The notes below the pieces were generated by a model. That model did no database searches and was not told where the DNA came from. It was given only the letters and a program-made list of their open reading frames with translations. Shown piece after piece: positions 51,445 to 60,560 of a DNA stretch of 64,000 bases; positions within the stretch are counted from its first letter, which is position 1, and the number at the start of each line of letters is the position of its first letter. This DNA is from Rhodobacter capsulatus (GTDB lineage: Bacteria > Pseudomonadota > Alphaproteobacteria > Rhodobacterales > Rhodobacteraceae). A program made the position numbers and the translations under genes. The DNA lies in contig NZ_QKZO01000001.1 in NCBI RefSeq assembly GCF_003254295.1, forward strand, positions 1 to 64,000, in the 5' to 3' direction.

Positions 51445-54339
51445 TCAAAGCTTGCCCTTGAGCCCCATCAGCGCCGCCGCAAACGGGTTGTCGGGATCGA
51501 TCGGCTTGTCTTTTTTCGGCGGATGCGATTCGAAACCGCGGCCGCGATCATCCTGCGGCTTGCCCTTGCCCCAGGGCTTGCCGCCCTTGGATCCGCCCTT
51601 GCCGCCGTCATTGCCGAACTTGCGCTCGCCGCGGTTGCCCTCGCCATCGCGAGACCGCGGCTTGCCACCCTCGGAGCGCTTCTCGCCGCCCTTGTGCTCG
51701 CCGCCGCGATCACCGCCGCGATCACCGCCCTTGTGCGGGCGATCGCCGCCCTTCTGCTCGCGCGGGCCGCGATGGCCCTCGCCACCTTCCCGCGGCTCGC
51801 GACGCGGGCCACGCTCGGCGCGCGGACGCGGCGCCCAGGTGAAGGTGTAAAAGCTCTCCATCTCGGCCGGGGCGGCAGCCACCTCGGCCTCGGCCTCGGC
51901 GATCGGCGAGGCTTCCTCGGGGATCGGATTTTCCGAGCCCGCCTCGGGCGCCTTCGCCTCGACCACGGGTTTCGCCTTTTCGCGCTCGCCCTTGTCGGCG
52001 CGATAGCCAAGCCCGCCCATCAGATCGGCGAATTGCTCCAGCGTCATGCCGGTGATCGACAGCATGTCCGGCGTGGCCTCAAAGCCCGCCTTGCTGTCTT
52101 GCGTGCGCAGCATGTCGGCCAGCCGCTCCAGCATGTCGATGCGGATCGCCCGCACCCCCGCCGGACGATAGCCCGAGCGCGTATAGGCAGAGACCGGCAC
52201 TTCCGCGATATAGGGGATCGTCACCAGACCGGGCGGCGGGCTTTCGGGGAACTCGGACAGCCCCTCCCAGAGCGAGGCCAGCACCAGCCGCAGCCGGGTC
52301 GGCGCGGGTTTCAGCAGAAGCTGCTGGAAGATCGTGTATTGGCCAAAGCGCACGCCATGCTTGCGCAGCGCGCCGCGGGCCTCCTGATCCAGCTCCTTGA
52401 CCTCGGCCGCGACGCTTTCGCGCGGCAAGATGCCCATATGCTCGACCAGACGGAAGGCGAAGCCGCGGGCCAGACCCGTCAGCGCCTCGTCACGGCTCAT
52501 CGCCAGAAGCGGCTCGAACAGCGCGGCGATCTTGCGGTCGATGAAATGCTGCAGACGGCGGCGCACCTTTTCGGCGACCTCGGGACCGGCTTCCTCGTCG
52601 ACGAAGGGCTCGACCGCGGGTTTCAGCGGATCGGCGCCCTTCACCAGCTTGCCCACCGCCTGCGTGCCCCACATCAGGCCACCTTGCTCGGTGAAATCCA
52701 TCTCGGTGTCGGGGGCGTTGTAGAAGCGGTCGGACCGCAGGCTGAATTCGGGCTTCAGCGCCTCATAGGCGGCACGCGCCAGCATCTTCGCCTCGTCGGG
52801 CGAGGACGTGCTGTCCTGCCGGAAGCGGAAGCCCTCAAGACGGCCGGCGAATTCGCCTTCGACCATCACTTCGCCCTTGTCGTTCACCTCGGCCACGAGG
52901 GTCTCCTTCTGCTTGAGCCGCCGCAGCAGAACACTGGTGCGCCGGTCCACAAATCGTTGGGTCAGCGCGCCATGCAGCGCATCCGACAGGCGGTCTTCTA
53001 CAGCGCGCGTCTCCTCGCGCCAATGGGTTTCGTCATCCACCCAGCCTTTGCGTTGCGCAACATAGGTCCAAGTGCGGATGAAGGCGAGACGTTTCGACAA
53101 AGTGTCGATATCGCCCGAGGTCCGGTCGATGCGTTCGATCTGGGATTTCAGCCAGTCCGAAGGCACGCCCTTGCCCGTCTGCAAAAAGCCGAAGATGCGC
53201 GCCAGAAGGGTCGCATGTTCGGTCTCGGAAATCGAGCGGAAATCGGGGATGCGGCAGGTCTCCCACAAAAGCCGCACATCGGCGGGGGCGCGGACCCGGT
53301 CGCGGATCTCGGGCATCTCGGACAGGCTTTTGAGCGCGCGCAGGTCATCGGCCTCGCGCCCGCGGCTGAGCCATTCGTTCTGCGGGCTTTCCTCGAGCGA
53401 CTGGATCAGCCGCGGCACGGTGCCGAATTCCAGCCGCGGATTGCGCCATTGCAACCGCTGGATCGGCGCGAAGCGATGCTCCTCGATCGCCTCGATCACC
53501 TCTTCGGGCAAGGGATGCGCCTCCCCCGTAATCCCGAAGGTGCCATCCGTCGTGTGCCGCCCGGCGCGGCCCGCGATCTGGCCCAGCTCATGCGGGAACA
53601 GATGCCGCATCCGCCGACCGTCGAATTTCGCCGTGGCCGAGAAAGCGACATGCTCGATGTCCAGGTTCAGCCCCATGCCGATCGCATCGGTGGCGACCAG
53701 ATAATCGACATCGCCGTTTTGATACATCGCCACCTGGGCGTTGCGGGTGCGCGGCGAAAGCGCCCCCATCACCACCGCCGCGCCGCCCTTTTGCCGCCGG
53801 ATCAGCTCGGCAATGGCATACACATTTTCAACCGAAAAGCCGACAATCGCTGCCCGTGGCTTCATCCGGCTTATCTTTTTCGAACCTGCCCACGAAAGTC
53901 TGGACAAACGCTCGCGCCGGGCGAATTGCACTTTCGGAACCAGCGCCGCGATGGCGCCGCGCATCGCATCCGAACCCAGAAACAGCGTCTCGTGCAGGCC
54001 GCGCATGTACAAAAGACGCTCGGTGAAGACGTGCCCGCGCTCGGGATCGGCGCAAAGCTGGATCTCGTCGATGGCGACGAAATCGGCGCCGACCTCGGGC
54101 ATCGCCTCGGTGGTGCAGACCCAATATTGCGCCCGTTCGGGAACGATCCGTTCCTCGCCCGTCACCAGCGCCACGACCGAAGGCCCCCGCGCCTTGACGA
54201 TGCGGTCATAGACCTCGCGCGCCAGAAGCCGCAGCGGCAGGCCGATGACCCCGGTGCGGTGCGAGAGCATCCGCTCGATCGCGTAATGTGTCTTGCCGGT
54301 ATTCGTCGGCCCAAGGACCGCGGTGATCCGCCCCGTCAT
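51445..54339 (-). CDS. SUV3-like DEAD/DEAH-type RNA helicase
   Basis: This 964-residue protein has Walker A GPTNTGKTHYAIERML, DEIQL as motif II, GSDAM, and VATDAIGMGLNLDIEHVAF plus GQIAGRAGRH as motifs V and VI. This pattern matches the mitochondrial SUV3 helicase, an RNA degradosome component in mitochondria, and its alphaproteobacterial relatives. From about residue 800 to 950 the tail is very rich in Gly, Arg, Lys and Glu (RGGEHKGGEKRSEGG), an RGG-like disordered RNA-binding region. An S4 RNA-binding gene follows at 3 bp. Confidence 0.88.
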   Translation of the reverse strand: MTGRITAVLGPTNTGKTHYAIERMLSHRTGVIGLPLRLLAREVYDRIVKARGPSVVALVTGEERIVPERAQYWVCTTEAMPEVGADFVAIDEIQLCADPERGHVFTERLLYMRGLHETLFLGSDAMRGAIAALVPKVQFARRERLSRLSWAGSKKISRMKPRAAIVGFSVENVYAIAELIRRQKGGAAVVMGALSPRTRNAQVAMYQNGDVDYLVATDAIGMGLNLDIEHVAFSATAKFDGRRMRHLFPHELGQIAGRAGRHTTDGTFGITGEAHPLPEEVIEAIEEHRFAPIQRLQWRNPRLEFGTVPRLIQSLEESPQNEWLSRGREADDLRALKSLSEMPEIRDRVRAPADVRLLWETCRIPDFRSISETEHATLLARIFGFLQTGKGVPSDWLKSQIERIDRTSGDIDTLSKRLAFIRTWTYVAQRKGWVDDETHWREETRAVEDRLSDALHGALTQRFVDRRTSVLLRRLKQKETLVAEVNDKGEVMVEGEFAGRLEGFRFRQDSTSSPDEAKMLARAAYEALKPEFSLRSDRFYNAPDTEMDFTEQGGLMWGTQAVGKLVKGADPLKPAVEPFVDEEAGPEVAEKVRRRLQHFIDRKIAALFEPLLAMSRDEALTGLARGFAFRLVEHMGILPRESVAAEVKELDQEARGALRKHGVRFGQYTIFQQLLLKPAPTRLRLVLASLWEGLSEFPESPPPGLVTIPYIAEVPVSAYTRSGYRPAGVRAIRIDMLERLADMLRTQDSKAGFEATPDMLSITGMTLEQFADLMGGLGYRADKGEREKAKPVVEAKAPEAGSENPIPEEASPIAEAEAEVAAAPAEMESFYTFTWAPRPRAERGPRREPREGGEGHRGPREQKGGDRPHKGGDRGGDRGGEHKGGEKRSEGGKPRSRDGEGNRGERKFGNDGGKGGSKGGKPWGKGKPQDDRGRGFESHPPKKDKPIDPDNPFAAALMGLKGKL

Positions 54340-54357
54340 CGCATTCCTCCTGCAGGC

Positions 54358-54918
54358 TCACAAGGTGATGCCCGCAAGCTCCTTTTCCAGCCGTGTGATC
54401 GAATCCTTCACATCCTGCTGATGCGGGTTCAAGGCGAAAGAGGCGCGAAAGGCCGAAAGCGCCCGCGCCTTGTCGCCCATGTCGGCGAAAATCATCCCCA
54501 GCCCCGACAGCGCGCCCCAGTGCCGCGGTTCCAGCCGCAGAACCTGCGCGACATCGGCCATCGCCGGGCCAAGTTCCCCCGCCATGTAATAGGCGCTTGC
54601 CCGGGCGTTCCAGCCCTCGGGGAAATCGGGGGCGTGATCGGTCAGCGCGGTCAGATGCTCGATCGCGGCGGTCAGATCGCCCGCATCCATCGCCTCTTCG
54701 CCGCGCTTCAAAAGCAGATCCATCGCGGCCGAGCCCGAGCGCGACCAGGCCCGGCGGATATCCGATTCGGCACTTTGCCATCCCGCATAGCCCGGATCGG
54801 CCAGCTCCGCGAATTGCCGATCAAGCCCCGTGGTTTCGGCCTGAACCGGAAAACCGAGGTTGACGAAGACGGCAACTGCCGCAACGATACATTTGTCTCT
54901 GATCGAAAGCGCCCGCAT
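54358..54918 (-). CDS. TPR-repeat exported protein
   Basis: This 186-residue protein has an N-terminal hydrophobic segment (CIVAAVAVFVNLGFPVQAE), probably a signal peptide cut after VQA. Tetratricopeptide repeats follow (AAIEHLTALTDHAPDFPEGW, AMADVAQVLRLEPRHWGALS, KARALSAFRASFALNPHQQ). TPRs bind partner proteins; the partner is unknown. ATG 54918 (MRALSIRDKC) is chosen because the longer frame overlaps the divergent SCP2 gene. It lies 18 bp upstream of the helicase start. Confidence 0.78.
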   Translation of the reverse strand: MRALSIRDKCIVAAVAVFVNLGFPVQAETTGLDRQFAELADPGYAGWQSAESDIRRAWSRSGSAAMDLLLKRGEEAMDAGDLTAAIEHLTALTDHAPDFPEGWNARASAYYMAGELGPAMADVAQVLRLEPRHWGALSGLGMIFADMGDKARALSAFRASFALNPHQQDVKDSITRLEKELAGITL

Positions 54919-54981
54919 ATTCGGAACTCTATCCCATATGCCGCGAAAATCGAGGGGGCGGCGTTCACAATCGGAGGCAAC

Positions 54982-55269
54982 ATGAGCAAAGTCATCGAAA
55001 AAGCCGTGGAACAACTGTCGGCGAAGCTGCCGAACGGCTTTTCATCCACCGCGAAATTCATCATCGAGGGCGAAGGCAGCATCATCTGCGACCCCGATGG
55101 CGTGCGCGCGGGCGATGACGCGGCCGAGGTCACGCTGACCGCCGACACCGACACCTTCCGCGGCATGATCGAGGGCACGGTGAACCCGACGATGGCCTTC
55201 ATGTCGGGCAAGCTGAAGATCGACGGCGCCATGGGCGTGGCGATGCAGCTGGGCTCGGCGCTTTCGTGA
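54982..55269 (+). CDS. SCP2 sterol-binding domain protein
   Basis: This 95-residue stand-alone SCP2 domain has FSSTAKFIIEGEGSIICDPDG, EVTLTADTDTFRGMIEG and NPTMAFMSGKLKIDGAMG, a small hydrophobic-ligand-binding fold. Bacterial homologues are common and of uncertain function, often near lipid enzymes. ATG 54982 follows CGGAGGCAAC, a strong site. Its stop overlaps the GTG start of the alpha/beta hydrolase, so a lipid-related role for the pair is plausible. Confidence 0.92.
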   Translation: MSKVIEKAVEQLSAKLPNGFSSTAKFIIEGEGSIICDPDGVRAGDDAAEVTLTADTDTFRGMIEGTVNPTMAFMSGKLKIDGAMGVAMQLGSALS

Positions 55270-56204
55270 TCGAGGAAGCCCCCCTTTTCCACGCTCTGGC
55301 CGAAGGGCCCGCGGGCGGCAAGGCCTGGTGGCTGACCGCCTCTGATGGCGTGCGGCTGCGGCTGACACTGTGGGGCGGGGGGGCGAAGGGCACGGTGTTC
55401 CTGTTTGCGGGCCGGGCCGAATATGCCGAGAAATACGGTCCTGCGGCGGCGGATCTGGCGGCGCGCGGCTATGGCACGCTGGTGATCGACTGGCGCGGAC
55501 AGGGGCTGTCGGACCGGCTGATCGCCGATCCGGTCAAGGGCCATGTCGAGAAGTTCAGCGAGTATCAGCGCGATGTCGATGCGATGCTGGCGGCGGCGGC
55601 GCGGCTGGATCTGCCGCGGCCCTGGGTCGTGCTGGCGCATTCGATGGGCGGCACGATCGCGCTGCGCCGTCTGATGGGGGCGCATCCCTTTGCCGCCATT
55701 GCCTTTTCCGCGCCGATGTGGGGGGTGGGCCTGCCCCGGGCGATCCGGCCTTTCGGCCCGATGCTGTCGCGGATGACCCGAACCAGCCCCTTCGCGCTGC
55801 GTTATGCGCCGGGCTGGGGGCCGGTCAGCTTCGTGCACCGGGCGGGGTTTCACGACAATTTCCTGACCACCGATCCCGAGATGTGGACGCTGCTGGTGCG
55901 GCAGGTGGCGAAGGCGCCGGAGCTGGCGATTGCCGGGGCCTCTCTGCATTGGGTGGCCGAGGCGGTGCTGGAATGCCGGGCGCTGGCGGCCCTGCCGACG
56001 CCCGATCTGCCGTGCTATTGCGCGCTTGGCAGCCGTGAACGCATCGTGCCGCAAGAGCCGGTCCGGACCCGGATGGCCAGCTGGCCGGGCGGGCAGCTCG
56101 CCCTTTACGACGGCGCCGAGCACGAGGTGATGATGGAAGGCCCGGCGATGCGGGCGCGGTTTTACGACGCCTGCGCCGCGCTGTTCGAGGCGAACCGGGG
56201 CTGA
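55266..56204 (+). CDS. Alpha/beta hydrolase (lysophospholipase-like)
   Basis: This 312-residue serine hydrolase has LVIDWRGQGLS, nucleophile Ser in VVLAHSMGGTIALR, an Asp region near CYCALGSRERIVPQEPV and the His in YDGAEHEVMME. It resembles PldB-type lysophospholipases and monoacylglycerol lipases. It starts at GTG 55266, overlapping the SCP2 stop (GTGA). The pair may act on lipids: one holds, one cleaves. That coupling is inferred from the overlap only. Confidence 0.85.
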   Translation: MIEEAPLFHALAEGPAGGKAWWLTASDGVRLRLTLWGGGAKGTVFLFAGRAEYAEKYGPAAADLAARGYGTLVIDWRGQGLSDRLIADPVKGHVEKFSEYQRDVDAMLAAAARLDLPRPWVVLAHSMGGTIALRRLMGAHPFAAIAFSAPMWGVGLPRAIRPFGPMLSRMTRTSPFALRYAPGWGPVSFVHRAGFHDNFLTTDPEMWTLLVRQVAKAPELAIAGASLHWVAEAVLECRALAALPTPDLPCYCALGSRERIVPQEPVRTRMASWPGGQLALYDGAEHEVMMEGPAMRARFYDACAALFEANRG

Positions 56205-56205
56205 C

Positions 56206-56412
56206 CGGCCGCCCGGGCGGAGAAGGAAAGGCATCGCCTTTCCCCGCCCGCAGCGCCCCCTGGTCGAAAGACCGTTTCCGCGAGGCACAACAGAGGTCGG
56301 CGGGCGAGAAGCGCCCGCCGGGGGCGGGGCGGGCGCTGGCCGGGACGCTTTGGCGCCCCGGCGGTCCCGGGGCCGGTGTCGCGCGTGACCTCGGCGATGG
56401 CCTCGGTCATGG
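56206..56412 (+). repeat. Three-hairpin intergenic element, copy D
   Basis: Hairpin 1 is GGAAAGGC-ATC-GCCTTTCC (56225-56243). Hairpin 2 is GGCGGGCG-AGAAG-CGCCCGCC (56299-56319). Hairpin 3 is GGGACGC-TTTG-GCGCCCC (56342-56358) with one A-C mismatch. It ends GACCTCGGCGATGGCCTCGG and starts within 2 bp of the hydrolase stop. It lies between convergent genes, the hydrolase and Anbu. Confidence 0.87.
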
Positions 56413-56424
56413 CCCGCGACGCCC

Positions 56425-57150
56425 TTAAAGCGTGATCCGGCCGAAGCCGTCGCGCAGGGCCTCGGACCAGGCCTGCGACATCGCCGCGAATTGCGCGTCG
56501 TCCTTTTCGATCCGCTTGCGCAGCCCGACCTTGCAGGCATCGCGCGCGATCACCGCAAGATCCAGCGGCATCCCCACGGAAAGGTTCGAGCGCAGCGTCG
56601 AATCCATCGACAAAAGCACCGCCTTTTGCGCGTCTTCAAGGCTTGTCGCGGGCCGCACGACACGGTCCAGAATCGGCTTGCCGTATTTGTGCTCGCCGAT
56701 CTGCAAAAACGGCGTGTCCTCGGTCGCCTCGATGAAATTGCCCTCGGGATAGACCAGGAACATCCGCATCGTGCCGCCCTTGCGCTGCCCCGCCACGATC
56801 ATCGAGGCGGAGACCGTCACCTTGGACGCGTTCATCTTGTGGTCGATGTCCTGACGCACCGAAGCCAGCGTGTTGCCGATGATCTCGGCCACCGCCAGCA
56901 TCGTCGGCGCCTGCATGATCGAGGTGTCACCGCTGGTTTCGGGATGCTCGATCGCCTCGCGCAGCCGGGCAATCGTCGTTTGCGTGACCGAAAGCGAGCC
57001 CGCGGTGAGGATCGTCACCACCCGCTCGCCCGGTTCTTCAAAGATGAACATCTTGCGATAGGTCGCAATATTGTCGAGCCCCGCATTGGTGCGGGTGTCG
57101 GACAACAGCACCATGCCCTGATCGAGCAGCAGGCCCACGCAATAGGTCAT
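56425..57150 (-). CDS. Anbu-type proteasome-homologue peptidase
   Basis: This 241-residue protein belongs to the Anbu (ancestral beta subunit) branch of Ntn hydrolases, self-compartmentalised relatives of HslV and the 20S proteasome beta subunit. The candidate nucleophile is Thr2 (MTYCVGLLL), with D18 in SDTRTNAG and K33 in YRKMFIFEE. Two ATGs occur in tandem; the second, 57150, puts Thr directly after Met as in the family, so I choose it. It ends an operon with permuted ATP-grasp, alpha-E and transglutaminase genes. Its peptidase activity and substrate are unproven. Confidence 0.88.
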   Translation of the reverse strand: MTYCVGLLLDQGMVLLSDTRTNAGLDNIATYRKMFIFEEPGERVVTILTAGSLSVTQTTIARLREAIEHPETSGDTSIMQAPTMLAVAEIIGNTLASVRQDIDHKMNASKVTVSASMIVAGQRKGGTMRMFLVYPEGNFIEATEDTPFLQIGEHKYGKPILDRVVRPATSLEDAQKAVLLSMDSTLRSNLSVGMPLDLAVIARDACKVGLRKRIEKDDAQFAAMSQAWSEALRDGFGRITL

Positions 57151-57178
57151 CATTCCCCCGGAAAAGCAGGCGGTCACC

Positions 57179-57991
57179 TTATTGTTGCACGGCCTCCAAG
57201 GCAACCGTGACATCGAGACGCTCGGAGCCGTCACCCTGCGCGATGCCCTTGATCGGGGCTGCCTCATGCGCGTCAAGGCCGGAGCCGATGCGGATATAGC
57301 GCGCATCGGGGCAACATGCATTGGCCGGATCAAAGCCGATCCAGCCGATGGTCTCGACCCAGATCTCGGCCCAGGCATGGGCGGCCTCGTGCGGCGCGCC
57401 ATCCTCGCGGGCGAAAAGATAGCCCGAGACATAGCGCGCGGGCATGCCCACCGCGCGGGCACAGGCCAGAAGCGCCTGGGCGTGATCCTGACAGACCCCC
57501 TCGCCCTGCGCCAAAGCCTCGGCCGCCGTCGTATGCGCATGGGTCGTGCCGGGACGATAGGCGATGGCCTCACTGACGGCACCGCACAGCCGATGCGCCC
57601 GGTCAAGCGGGTCTTTCGTGCCCAGGCCCGCGGTTTCGGCCAGATCGCGCAAAGCATGGTCGATCCAGGTGGCCGAGGTCTCGCGCAGATAGGCGAAGGG
57701 CGAAACGATCTCGCGATGGCCGCGCAGCACCCCGGCGGTGTCGGTGGTCTCGACCTGACCGACGGCGGAAATTGTCACCTCGGTCACCGGACCGCGCAGC
57801 GACCAGCCCTCGACCTTGTCACCCGCGCCGTCGCGGAAATTGCCGCCGCGCAGGCCGCCCTCGACCGCGACATCCCAGCGGATCGTGCGCTGGCCGTCAA
57901 AGCGCGACGGAAACAGCCGCAAGGATTGCACGGCGCCGCGCATCGGCATGTCATATTCGTAGGTGGTGACGTGATGGACCGTCAGGATCAT
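57179..57991 (-). CDS. Transglutaminase-like cysteine protease/transferase
   Basis: This 270-residue protein starts with the N-terminal domain common to this subgroup (HHVTTYEYDMPMRGAVQSLRL). The triad follows: C167 in QGEGVCQDHAQALLAC, H205 in AHAWAEIW and D221 in GFDPANACC. These belong to the bacterial transglutaminase-like family that cleaves or forms peptide or isopeptide bonds. Its start overlaps the alpha-E stop by 4 bp and the Anbu gene follows at 28 bp. It may process a peptide made by the ATP-grasp partner. Confidence 0.9.
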   Translation of the reverse strand: MILTVHHVTTYEYDMPMRGAVQSLRLFPSRFDGQRTIRWDVAVEGGLRGGNFRDGAGDKVEGWSLRGPVTEVTISAVGQVETTDTAGVLRGHREIVSPFAYLRETSATWIDHALRDLAETAGLGTKDPLDRAHRLCGAVSEAIAYRPGTTHAHTTAAEALAQGEGVCQDHAQALLACARAVGMPARYVSGYLFAREDGAPHEAAHAWAEIWVETIGWIGFDPANACCPDARYIRIGSGLDAHEAAPIKGIAQGDGSERLDVTVALEAVQQ

Positions 57992-58941
57992 CGCGCTTCT
58001 CCGCTCAGATAGGCCGCCTGCACCATGTCGGACAATTCGCCGACATCGCGGATGAAGCGGGTCAGGAATTCATGCAGGCCCTCGTCGAAGATCTCCTCGA
58101 CGCGGGTTTCGGCGATCTCGCCCACCAGCGAGCGCGCCCGCATCTGCGCCGCGCCGGAGCGTTGATATCCCCTTGCCAGCGCATCCAGATTTTCCATCGC
58201 CATCGTCACCGTGGTGACCAGCGACCGCGGCGATTGCGGATTGAGGATCAGGAAATGCGCGATCTTCGCCGCGGTGATCTCGCCGCCATAGGCCCAGTGA
58301 AACGCCCGATGCGCCGAGAGCGCCCGAAGCAGCGTCTGCCATTGGTAGTTGTCAAGGCCGGAGCCGATGAAATCGACCGAGGGCAGCAGGACGTAATATT
58401 TCACGTCGATCAGCCGCGCGGTGTTGTCGGCGCGTTCCAGCGCAAAGCCGAGGTTCAAAAACGCATAGCCGTCGTTGCGCAAAAGCGTCGCGTCAATCGC
58501 GCCCCGCACCAGCGCCGCCTGCCGCGTCACCCATTCGGTGAGTTCCGTCAGCTCCATTTCGGACCGCGGCTTGCGTTCCAGCTGGCGCATCTCCTGAAAC
58601 GCGCCATTGAGCGCATCCCAGACCTGAGAGGTCAGCGCCGTGCGCACGATCCGGGCATTTTCCCGCGCCCGTTCGATGCAGGACACCACCGACGAGGGGT
58701 TGTCGCGGTCAAAGAACAGATAGCTTTCGATGTTGCGCTGCACCGGGTCGCCATATTTCGCGGCAAAGCCCTCGGCGGTGCCCGAGGCCTGCAACAGGCT
58801 CTCCCATTCGCTGCGATAGCCATGCCCGGCCGAGGGCATCAGCGCGATGCGGGCGCCCACTTCCAGCAGCCGCGCCATGGTTTCGGCGCGTTCGATGTAA
58901 CGCGCGATCCAGAACAGGTTTTCAGCGGTCCGGCTCAGCAT
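57988..58941 (-). CDS. Alpha-E domain protein (DUF403)
   Basis: This 317-residue all-helical protein begins LSRTAENLFWIARYIERAETMARLLEVG, the characteristic start of the alpha-E family, with RADNTARLIDVKYYVLLPS in the middle. It contains no catalytic motif; in other genomes it is always found with permuted ATP-grasp and transglutaminase genes, sometimes fused. It follows the ATP-grasp gene by 4 bp and overlaps the transglutaminase gene. A scaffolding or specificity role is inferred. Confidence 0.9.
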   Translation of the reverse strand: MLSRTAENLFWIARYIERAETMARLLEVGARIALMPSAGHGYRSEWESLLQASGTAEGFAAKYGDPVQRNIESYLFFDRDNPSSVVSCIERARENARIVRTALTSQVWDALNGAFQEMRQLERKPRSEMELTELTEWVTRQAALVRGAIDATLLRNDGYAFLNLGFALERADNTARLIDVKYYVLLPSVDFIGSGLDNYQWQTLLRALSAHRAFHWAYGGEITAAKIAHFLILNPQSPRSLVTTVTMAMENLDALARGYQRSGAAQMRARSLVGEIAETRVEEIFDEGLHEFLTRFIRDVGELSDMVQAAYLSGEAR

Positions 58942-58945
58942 GCTT

Positions 58946-60358
58946 TTACTCCGCCAAAACCCAGGTGTCCTTCACCCCGCCACCCTGCGAGGAGTTGACG
59001 ACCAGCGACCCCTCCTTCAGCGCGACACGGGTCAGACCGCCCGGCACCAGTTCGATTTTCTCGCCCACCAGGCAATAGGGCCGCAGATCGACATGCCTCG
59101 GCGCGATGCCTTCCTCGACAAAGGTCGGCGTGGCCGACAGCGCCAGCGTCGGCTGGGCGATGTAGTTTTCCGGATGCGCCGCGATCTTGGCGCGAAAGGT
59201 CTCGATCTGATCGGCGGTCGATCTTGGCCCCACCAGCATCCCGTATCCGCCCGAACCATGCACCTCTTTCACCACCAGCTCGCCCAGGTGTTCCAGCACA
59301 TATTTGCAATCATCGGGCTTGGCGCATTGCCAGGTGGGGACGTTGTTCAAAAGCGGCTCTTCGCCCAGATAGAACCGGATCATCTCGGGCACGAAAGTAT
59401 AGACCGCCTTGTCATCGGCCACGCCCGCCCCCGGCGCCGAACAGATCGACACCCCGCCCGAGCGGTAGACATCCATCAGGCCGGGAATGCCGAGCATGCT
59501 GTCGGGCCGGAAGCAGAGCGGGTCCAGGAAAGCGTCGTCGATGCGCCGATAGATCACGTCGAGCTTTTTCGGCCCCTCGGTGGTGCGCATCCAGACAAAG
59601 CCGCCTTCCACGAACAGATCCGCGCCCTCGACCAGTTCGACGCCCATCAGATCGGCCAGAAAGCTGTGTTCGTAATAGGCGCTGTTGTAATGGCCCGGCG
59701 TCAGGATCGCGATCGTCGGCTCGCGTTCGCATTTCGCCGGGGCGACACTGGCCAGGGTGCGGCGCAGCGCATCGGAATAGCCATCCACCGGCTCGATGCG
59801 GTTTTCGCGAAACAGCTGCGGGAACATCCGCATCATGATCTCGCGGTTTTCCAGCATGTAGCTGACACCCGAAGGCGTGCGGCAATTGTCTTCCAGCACG
59901 AAGAATTCATCCGCGCCGGTGCGCACGATGTCGATGCCGACGATGTGGGAATAGATCCCGCGCGGCGGGGTGAAACCTGCCACGGCACGCTCAAACGCCT
60001 CGTTTTGAAACACCAGCCGCGCCGGGATCTTGCCTGCCCGCACGATCTCGGCCCGGCCATAGACATCAAGCAGAAAGGCGTTCAGCGCCCGCGCCCGCTG
60101 CTTGATGCCGCGTTCAAGCTTGCGCCATTCCGCTTGCGTGAAAACCCGGGGAAACATGTCGAACGGGATCAACCGGTCCGGATCACCGCCCTCGCCATAG
60201 ACCGCAAAGGTGATGCCGATGCGGCGGAAAAGCGCCTCGGCCTCGGCCTGTTTCATCGCGCGCAATGCGGCGGGCATGGCCTTGGTCCAGTCTTCGAGCC
60301 GCGCATAGGGCTCGCGGACGGTGCCGCCTTCGTACATTTCGTTGAAATAAGTCGTCAT
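58946..60358 (-). CDS. Circularly permuted ATP-grasp protein
   Basis: This 470-residue protein belongs to the circularly permuted ATP-grasp family (DUF404/DUF407), ATP-dependent carboxylate-amine ligases that probably make a peptide or isopeptide bond. Segments include IYSHIVGIDIVRTGADEFFV, NCRTPSGVSYMLENR, LTPGHYNSAYYEHSFLADLMG and VVKEVHGSGGYGMLVGPRS, the Gly-rich nucleotide loop. It is first in the four-gene minus-strand operon with alpha-E, transglutaminase and Anbu, set 4 bp from the next gene. The product is unknown. Confidence 0.9.
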   Translation of the reverse strand: MTTYFNEMYEGGTVREPYARLEDWTKAMPAALRAMKQAEAEALFRRIGITFAVYGEGGDPDRLIPFDMFPRVFTQAEWRKLERGIKQRARALNAFLLDVYGRAEIVRAGKIPARLVFQNEAFERAVAGFTPPRGIYSHIVGIDIVRTGADEFFVLEDNCRTPSGVSYMLENREIMMRMFPQLFRENRIEPVDGYSDALRRTLASVAPAKCEREPTIAILTPGHYNSAYYEHSFLADLMGVELVEGADLFVEGGFVWMRTTEGPKKLDVIYRRIDDAFLDPLCFRPDSMLGIPGLMDVYRSGGVSICSAPGAGVADDKAVYTFVPEMIRFYLGEEPLLNNVPTWQCAKPDDCKYVLEHLGELVVKEVHGSGGYGMLVGPRSTADQIETFRAKIAAHPENYIAQPTLALSATPTFVEEGIAPRHVDLRPYCLVGEKIELVPGGLTRVALKEGSLVVNSSQGGGVKDTWVLAE

Positions 60359-60560
60359 GCGTGATTCCCTCGCCCTGTTCGAATCCTAGGCAGGCCGCGG
60401 GGGAAGCGGAAGCGCCGCAGCAGGAAACAGGCCAGAAAGCGCGACAAGGCCGCCCGATCGCTGTGCATTTGCACAAAGTTCAGGCAAATCCGCGATCCGG
60501 GCCCGGCTTGCACGCCCCCTGCCCTGGCCCTATCTCTGAACCGACACCAAGGAGAACGCC
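60359..60560. promoter_or_regulatory. Divergent promoter region, ATP-grasp and oligopeptidase genes
   Basis: The 202-bp gap holds control signals for both genes by position. I see no strong dyad or clear -10/-35 pair. CAAGGAGAACGCC ahead of ATG 60561 is a good ribosome-binding site for the oligopeptidase gene. Confidence 0.4.

Noticed and set aside
50920-55269. 1449-codon plus-strand open frame
   Set aside because: It runs antisense through the S4, helicase and TPR genes, which have clear domain motifs. Long open antisense frames are common in GC-rich DNA.
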